DNA of 44,241 nucleotides from Chloroflexota bacterium (GTDB lineage: Bacteria > Chloroflexota > Dehalococcoidia > Lucifugimonadales > SAR202-VII-2): positions 89,094 through 133,334 of the forward strand of contig QEVV01000006.1 in NCBI GenBank assembly GCA_003228115.1, in the 5' to 3' direction. A program made the position numbers and the translations under genes. The notes under the pieces are model-generated. The model saw nothing but the letters and a program-made list of their open reading frames with translations. It made no database searches and had not been told where the DNA came from. Below are positions 40,284 through 44,241 of this stretch, in pieces. Every line of letters starts with the position of its first letter. Position 1 is the stretch's first letter.

Positions 40284-40604
40284 ATGCCCAAGTACCTAAT
40301 CCAGGCTAACTACACCCTCAGCGGCGTTCAGGGTCTCATAAAGGAGGGCGGCACCCAGAGGAGGGCGGCGGTTACCCACTTGGTGGAGTCACTAGGTGGA
40401 AAGGTTGAAGCGTTCTACTTCGCCTTCGGCGCAAATGACGTCGTCATTATTGCTGACATGCCTGATGCCGCCAGCACCATCGCTGCTGCGCTGACCTCTG
40501 GCGCTGGTGGTGGTGCAGAGGTGCAGACGACAGTCCTGATCACGCCTGAGGAAATGGACGCTGCTGTCCAGAAGCAGGCCTCCTACCGAGCGCCAGGCGC
40601 CTAG
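40284..40604 (+). CDS. GYD-domain protein
   Basis: 106 residues, MPKYLIQANYTLSGVQGLIK. Canonical GYD features: N-terminal strand YLIQANYT, helix RRAAVTHLVESLGGKVEAFYFAFGANDVVIIADMPD (the Gx(N/Y)D segment here GANDV), then AAALTSGAGGGAEVQTTVLIT. Function unknown. AAGGAGGAGC precedes ATG 40284. Convergent with the SDR gene at 40612, only seven bases between stops. More typical of the family than the relative at 18241. Confidence 0.88.
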   Translation: MPKYLIQANYTLSGVQGLIKEGGTQRRAAVTHLVESLGGKVEAFYFAFGANDVVIIADMPDAASTIAAALTSGAGGGAEVQTTVLITPEEMDAAVQKQASYRAPGA

Positions 40605-40611
40605 CAGGGTC

Positions 40612-41430
40612 TCATCGAGTCCATTGCTGCTGGCCTGCCGGCTCGTTGGTTATAGGCGTGGTCACCGTCAGGCCCGCGTCCACGGGAAGCACTACACCTG
40701 TAACCCAGCGGGCCTCGTCACTGGCGAGGTAGACGGCCGCGTATCCAATGTCCCAGCCGGTACCCTCGGTGCCCAGAGGAGAGGCATCCCGGCGCTTCTC
40801 GCGCAGGCCGTCATCCATCCGGGGGGCCACCATCGGTGTGTAGACCAGGCCTGGAGCGATGCAGTTGACCCTGATGTTGGCCCGCCCGTGGTCGGCGGCC
40901 ATGGAGAATGTCAGCCCAACCACGGCCGCTTTTGAGGCCGTGTACGGAGTGCTGTGGTGGGCTCGCAGGCCAGCCGTTGAGGCAATATTAATGATGGAGC
41001 CTCCGCCTGTCCGCTCCATCTGAGGTATGGCGTGGCGACTGGTCAACATCATGCTCTTCACGTTGACCGCCATGACCTGGTCCCATTCCTCCTCGGTGAC
41101 CTCTAAGATCGTGCCTCGTTTTGAAATGCCTACGTTGTTGACCAAAATGTCCAGGCGGCCATAGCGTTCCACCGCGGCACTAACAAGGCCGTTACACTGT
41201 GCATCGACAGTGACGTTTGCCTGGAAGACTGAGGCTTCTCCGCCTTCTTCCAGGATCGTTGCCCCTGTTTCCTCTGCTCGCTCCCCAACGGCATCGACGA
41301 GCAGAACCTTCGCCCCTTCTCTCGCCAACAGCACCGAAATGGCCTTCCCGTTGCCAATGCCGGGGCCGCTGGAGCCAGCTCCAGTCACGATGGCAACTTT
41401 GCCTTCCAACCGCGGACGCCTCTCTGGCAT
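40612..41430 (-). CDS. Short-chain dehydrogenase/reductase
   Basis: 272-residue classical SDR from ATG 41428-41430, where GGGAGGTC lies a few bases ahead; an in-frame reading 20 codons longer lacks one. The cofactor loop is TGAGSSGPGIGNG, with three residues more than the usual TGxxxGxG. ANVT (Asp-less), LVNNVG at 97-101, catalytic Ser151, Tyr163 and Lys167 in YTASK. Divergent from the SDR at 41683. Likely oxidises or reduces an alcohol or 3-hydroxyacyl group; substrate unknown. Confidence 0.9.
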   Translation of the reverse strand: MPERRPRLEGKVAIVTGAGSSGPGIGNGKAISVLLAREGAKVLLVDAVGERAEETGATILEEGGEASVFQANVTVDAQCNGLVSAAVERYGRLDILVNNVGISKRGTILEVTEEEWDQVMAVNVKSMMLTSRHAIPQMERTGGGSIINIASTAGLRAHHSTPYTASKAAVVGLTFSMAADHGRANIRVNCIAPGLVYTPMVAPRMDDGLREKRRDASPLGTEGTGWDIGYAAVYLASDEARWVTGVVLPVDAGLTVTTPITNEPAGQQQWTR

Positions 41431-41682
41431 CTTGACCTCCCTCTCAATATGAACGGCGCTCATTGTCGCCGGTAGCGCCTCCCATGTCACGTTCAGACTG
41501 CTGCAGGGTACCGGCCGTGGGTGGGCCGCAGCCCGGCCTCACGTCCGTCACAGGGACCTCCGCCCAGGAAGAGGCTCCTCGTATTGCATGGGTACCACCG
41601 TGACGATACAATCACGCCGCACGCCGCGGGGGGCCTCAGCCCATCAGCGGCTCGTAATATTAGAATTCAGGAGGGGGGGATC

Positions 41683-42426
41683 ATGGGAAAACTAGATGGT
41701 AAGGTCGCCGTCGTTGTTGGCGGTGGGCGAAATATTGGCAGGGCTATCTCACTGTTGTTTGCCAAAGAAGGCGCCAAGATCGCGATCTTCGACATGGATG
41801 AGGGACGGGCCGCTGGAGTAGCTGAGGAAGTTGAGGCTCAGGGCGGGGAATGCACCTACGTCATCGGCCCGGTTCAAGACGTAAATTCCGTCAAGAACAT
41901 GGTTAGTACGGTTGTGGGCCGCCTTGGAAAGATAGACATCCTGACCAACTGCGCCGCCATTTCCGACCGGCTTCCCATGCTAGAGCTGCCTGATGAAGAG
42001 TACCTGCGGATCGTAGACGTGACCATGCACGGGAGCTACTACACCTGCAAATACGTAGCTGAGCAGATGGTGAAGCAAGGGACCGGCGGGGCTATCGTAA
42101 ACTTTTCATCCGGGTCCGCCTTCCGGGGCAGCACGTCACGCGTTGCCTATGACATGGCAAAGGGCGCTATTGTCACTTTGACCATGGACTTGGCGGTGCA
42201 GTTGGGACCGCACGGTATTCGCGCCAACGCCATCGCCCCAGGCATCACCGGTTCTCAGGTTGGCGGGACGATTGCAATGGAAGACCGTTCGACCCGCAAC
42301 GTCATTGGGGGTCGGCCTGGTTTGCCAGAGGAGCAGGCGAGCGTAGCCCTCTTCCTAGCTAGCGATGATGCCGCCCACATTCACGGACAAACCATCAACG
42401 TGGACGCAGGCATGAACGTAATGTAG
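41683..42426 (+). CDS. Short-chain dehydrogenase/reductase
   Basis: 247 residues from ATG 41683, with AGGAGGGGGG immediately ahead; the longer open frame upstream is intergenic. Cofactor motif GGGRNIG at 13-19, IFDMDE (Asp37: NAD preference), LTNCAAIS in place of NNAG, catalytic Ser143, Tyr156 and Lys160 in YDMAK. C-terminus HIHGQTINVDAGMNVM, usual for FabG-like members. Separated from the divergent SDR by about 250 nt. Own terminator downstream. Confidence 0.9.
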   Translation: MGKLDGKVAVVVGGGRNIGRAISLLFAKEGAKIAIFDMDEGRAAGVAEEVEAQGGECTYVIGPVQDVNSVKNMVSTVVGRLGKIDILTNCAAISDRLPMLELPDEEYLRIVDVTMHGSYYTCKYVAEQMVKQGTGGAIVNFSSGSAFRGSTSRVAYDMAKGAIVTLTMDLAVQLGPHGIRANAIAPGITGSQVGGTIAMEDRSTRNVIGGRPGLPEEQASVALFLASDDAAHIHGQTINVDAGMNVM

Positions 42427-42456
42427 GTTCGGTTTCGGTTGTCTTCCTAAGACATA

Positions 42457-42490
42457 AAGAGGCCCCCGGCGCTTTTGCCGGGGGCCTCTT
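42457..42490 (+). terminator. Terminator of the SDR gene
   Basis: AAGAGGCCCCCGGC / GCCGGGGGCCTCTT (42457-42470 with 42477-42490), loop GCTTTT. It starts 31 bases past the SDR stop. The U-run is short. Confidence 0.82.
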
Positions 42491-42647
42491 GCGTTCAGTC
42501 CGGGTCCACATGCCAGGTTGAAGCCGTAGGCCCATGAATCTATTGGCGAGCAAGGCGGGATCCGCTAGGCGATGGCTGGCTTTCTCTAGTCGCCGGCAAA
42601 GTTGAAGGTAGACTCTATAAGTTCCCTAGTTTCTGGGTGTGCTTCCG

Positions 42648-43490
42648 CTACTCAGCAGCTTCTGAACCAAACATTCTGCGTCTGATGCCCCTTAGGTAGT
42701 GTTCGCCAAGGAAGGTGAGCGGCTTTCTTGCCACGCCGAAGTCATCATGCAGCGTCTGCAGCACCACCGATATGCCCATCTCTTTGGCCGTAGCGTGACC
42801 CGCCGCCATCAGATAGAAGCGGCGTCCATCCTCCTCGTACTCCTCAGCACCCCGGCGCATTCTGCTGCCTGTGGCTTGTAGACTTGCGCCAGAAAGAGGG
42901 TGCGGCCGGTCGGAAGGGGCATGCTCAGGGAAGACGCCGAGTATGAACAGGCAAACATCCCCAATGCGCTTGTAGATTGGAAAGCGGTGTTGCTCATCAA
43001 GCGTTGATGCGTATTGGATGAGGCTGCTAACGTCCAAATCGCTGTAACGGACTTTGCGCCATAGGCCTCGTCGCACACGCACTCGGGTCACGCTCGTGCG
43101 AACCCTTGTGAATGAGCCCAGCATGTCAGCCAGATAGTACAAGACCCCCGGCTGGGCAAGCAGGTCGACAACGCTGGCGGCGTCAAACACGGGAACGCTC
43201 TGGCTTCCCATTCGCTCGACAGTGTGCGTTGTTCCCCCCAATTCGGTGAGCGCCCTTCGTAAGAGGACCTCGAAGTAAAGAGCAGGGGAGACCGAGATGA
43301 AAGCCTCGTCGTCGCTCATGAGCCGGTCGAAAACCCTAGGATCGCCAACGAAGCCCTTGCGAAACTCCTCATCCTCCTGGATAAGCCGTCTCAGGCCCGC
43401 TCTGTCCTCCACGTCTACAGCGACTTGTTCCACAACGAAGTCCAGATCACGATCGGATAGGCGCACGCCAGGGGTAACAAGCCAGTTCAA
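42648..43490 (-). CDS. Conserved-looking protein of unknown function
   Basis: 280 residues; start TTG with GAGGTGAAC ahead. I do not recognise a named domain. Visible: an acidic N-terminal helical region, ISVSPALYFEVLLRRAL near 90-105, a basic stretch VRVRRGLWRKVRYSDLD, and RFPIYKRIGDVCLFILGVFPEH, a hydrophobic helix. No signal peptide or Cys cluster; probably cytoplasmic and mostly helical. Divergent from the gene at 43633, with which it may share regulation: TACCA and TGGTA half-sites lie in the 140-nt gap. Confidence 0.7.
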   Translation of the reverse strand: MNWLVTPGVRLSDRDLDFVVEQVAVDVEDRAGLRRLIQEDEEFRKGFVGDPRVFDRLMSDDEAFISVSPALYFEVLLRRALTELGGTTHTVERMGSQSVPVFDAASVVDLLAQPGVLYYLADMLGSFTRVRTSVTRVRVRRGLWRKVRYSDLDVSSLIQYASTLDEQHRFPIYKRIGDVCLFILGVFPEHAPSDRPHPLSGASLQATGSRMRRGAEEYEEDGRRFYLMAAGHATAKEMGISVVLQTLHDDFGVARKPLTFLGEHYLRGIRRRMFGSEAAE

Positions 43491-43632
43491 AGTTCACCTC
43501 ACCAATTACAGCAGGTACCAACTCGGATGGTATCGAGAGGAAAGGTCCTCTGCAATGGAATGCCTTGCCGCAGGTAGGAACCCCTGGGTAACATGGGTGC
43601 ACCCTATTGGTCCCAGGATTCAGCATCAAATT

Positions 43633-44082
43633 ATGAGATTTTTTAGTTCGAAAGAAACGTCCGACGACGACCACTGGTTCGAGGCCGTGATTCCGTTGTT
43701 CGTGGTTCTGAGGCCGTACACCAAAAGACTGTGGGATGCCGTGGAGTCGGGCACCCCGGACGAACAGGTCAAAACTATCCGAGAGGTGATTCCAGAGATG
43801 GTCCCCGTGGTGCTGGACTTCCGTAGCATCCCTAGGCCGAAGTCGAAGAGGGCTAGGAAAGCCTGGGGCAAGCTTGATGCCGCCTGCCAAGATGCCATAG
43901 AAGGATCAAGAAGGGCTATGCAGCTGTACCACGAACTGGGGGCCGATTTGGGCGAGGGAGTTGGAATAGGCAGCAAGCGGGCTATGACGGATCTGGCCTA
44001 CCAGAAGTACATGTTTGAGAACTTGCTGAAGGCGGCCGAGAAGGGCATGCAACAAGCAGCGGCTTACTTTGAAGTCTCGTGA
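43633..44082 (+). CDS. Small helical protein of unknown function
   Basis: 149 residues from ATG 43633 (MRFFSSKETSDDDHWFEAVI). Nearly all helix by composition: PLFVVLRPYTKRLWDAVESG, AWGKLDAACQDAIEGSRRAM, YQKYMFENLLKAAEKGMQQA. No membrane helix or signal. The open frame reaches upstream past the divergent gene's start, which cannot be coding; a GTG at about 43597 is another possible start. The ribosome site is poor for either. I know no family. It stands 74 nt before tRNA-Leu. Confidence 0.6.
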   Translation: MRFFSSKETSDDDHWFEAVIPLFVVLRPYTKRLWDAVESGTPDEQVKTIREVIPEMVPVVLDFRSIPRPKSKRARKAWGKLDAACQDAIEGSRRAMQLYHELGADLGEGVGIGSKRAMTDLAYQKYMFENLLKAAEKGMQQAAAYFEVS

Positions 44083-44117
44083 GGTTGGCGGCTCATCTCT
44101 GACTTGCCCACCGGCAG

Positions 44118-44146
44118 TTGCCCTCCGTTCTCTTAGCGGCGACAAT
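44118..44146 (+). promoter_or_regulatory. Promoter for tRNA-Leu
   Basis: TTGCCC (44118-44123), 17 bases, GACAAT (44141-44146). Start point expected at about 44153, four bases before the tRNA. Confidence 0.45.
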
Positions 44147-44156
44147 GGAACCCCTT

Positions 44157-44241
44157 GGGGAAGTGTCGGAATTGGCAGACGAGCATGATTTAGGATCATG
44201 TGCCGAAAGGCGTCCGGGTTCAAGTCCCGGCTTCCCCACCA
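44157..44241 (+). tRNA. tRNA-Leu (anticodon UAG)
   Basis: 85-nt class II tRNA with encoded CCA. Acceptor GGGGAAG/CTTCCCC, anticodon stem CATGA/TCATG around TTTAGGA giving UAG, a long variable arm TGCCGAAAGGCG, and T arm GGGTTCAAGTCCC. It reads CUA and other CUN leucine codons. Its last base is the last base of the window. Confidence 0.96.

Noticed and set aside
43297..43632. Upstream part of the frame that ends at 44082
   Set aside because: It is antisense to the N-terminal third of the gene at 42648-43490 and then crosses the divergent control region.

Overview
The window is most plausibly a chromosomal segment of an uncultivated Chloroflexota bacterium of the Dehalococcoidia/SAR202 type. 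This is inferred from the gene content, not from a marker phylogeny. The evidence is a DUF5679 mini-protein, GYD-domain proteins, a luciferase-like (LLM) oxidoreductase, repeated aldo/keto reductases, SDRs, class III CoA-transferases and a CoxL-like molybdenum hydroxylase. Coding is dense on both strands, GUG and UUG starts are common, and base composition looks even. I see no transposase, integrase, phage gene or CRISPR array.

Layout. 1-4.3 kb: the tail of an unknown gene, a YgjP-type metallopeptidase, and a minus-strand cluster aroQ - M24 peptidase - efp - formyltransferase. 4.4-7.9 kb: VOC protein, GlcG-like protein, NAD-dependent epimerase and amidohydrolase-2 protein, with a repeat-rich gap at 5.4-5.7 kb. 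8.1-10.9 kb: tRNA-Pro(GGG), lgt and a thiamine-diphosphate enzyme. 11.0-14.9 kb: a PrsW-like and an RDD membrane protein that both carry zinc ribbons, a structured gene-free gap, a glutaredoxin-like protein and an EVE-domain protein with a Gln-rich tail. 14.9-21.9 kb: an aldo/keto reductase and two ABC-2 export modules separated by a GYD gene. 22.1-28.5 kb: DUF5679, LLM oxidoreductase, two more aldo/keto reductases, an overlapping HTH-DUF2851 gene pair and an MFS transporter. 28.5-31 kb: repeats, galU, a TPR lipoprotein broken at a CUU-UGA site, and a promoter-to-terminator unit that looks like an unrecognised structured RNA. 31-42.5 kb: an orphan molybdenum hydroxylase subunit, a PPOX-type flavoprotein, a large membrane protein with three exact 95-residue repeats, two tandem CaiB/BaiF proteins, MFS, GYD and two divergent SDRs. 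42.6-44.2 kb: two divergent unknown genes and tRNA-Leu(UAG), whose CCA ends the window.

How the genes work together. aroQ, the peptidase and efp form a translationally coupled housekeeping cluster. Much of the rest looks like oxidative and CoA-dependent catabolism of small organic molecules (Mo hydroxylase, CoA-transferases, SDRs, aldo/keto reductases, LLM, amidohydrolase, MFS uptake), but no complete pathway can be read from the window.

Best candidates for undescribed biology: the triple-repeat membrane protein (34394-36361), the CoA-transferase pair in which one member lacks the catalytic Asp, the HTH-DUF2851 pair, the orphan structured transcript near 30.56-30.85 kb, the EF-P with Gln at the modification site, and the EVE protein with a disordered Gln-rich tail. 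No searches could be run; family names come from motifs read in the translations.
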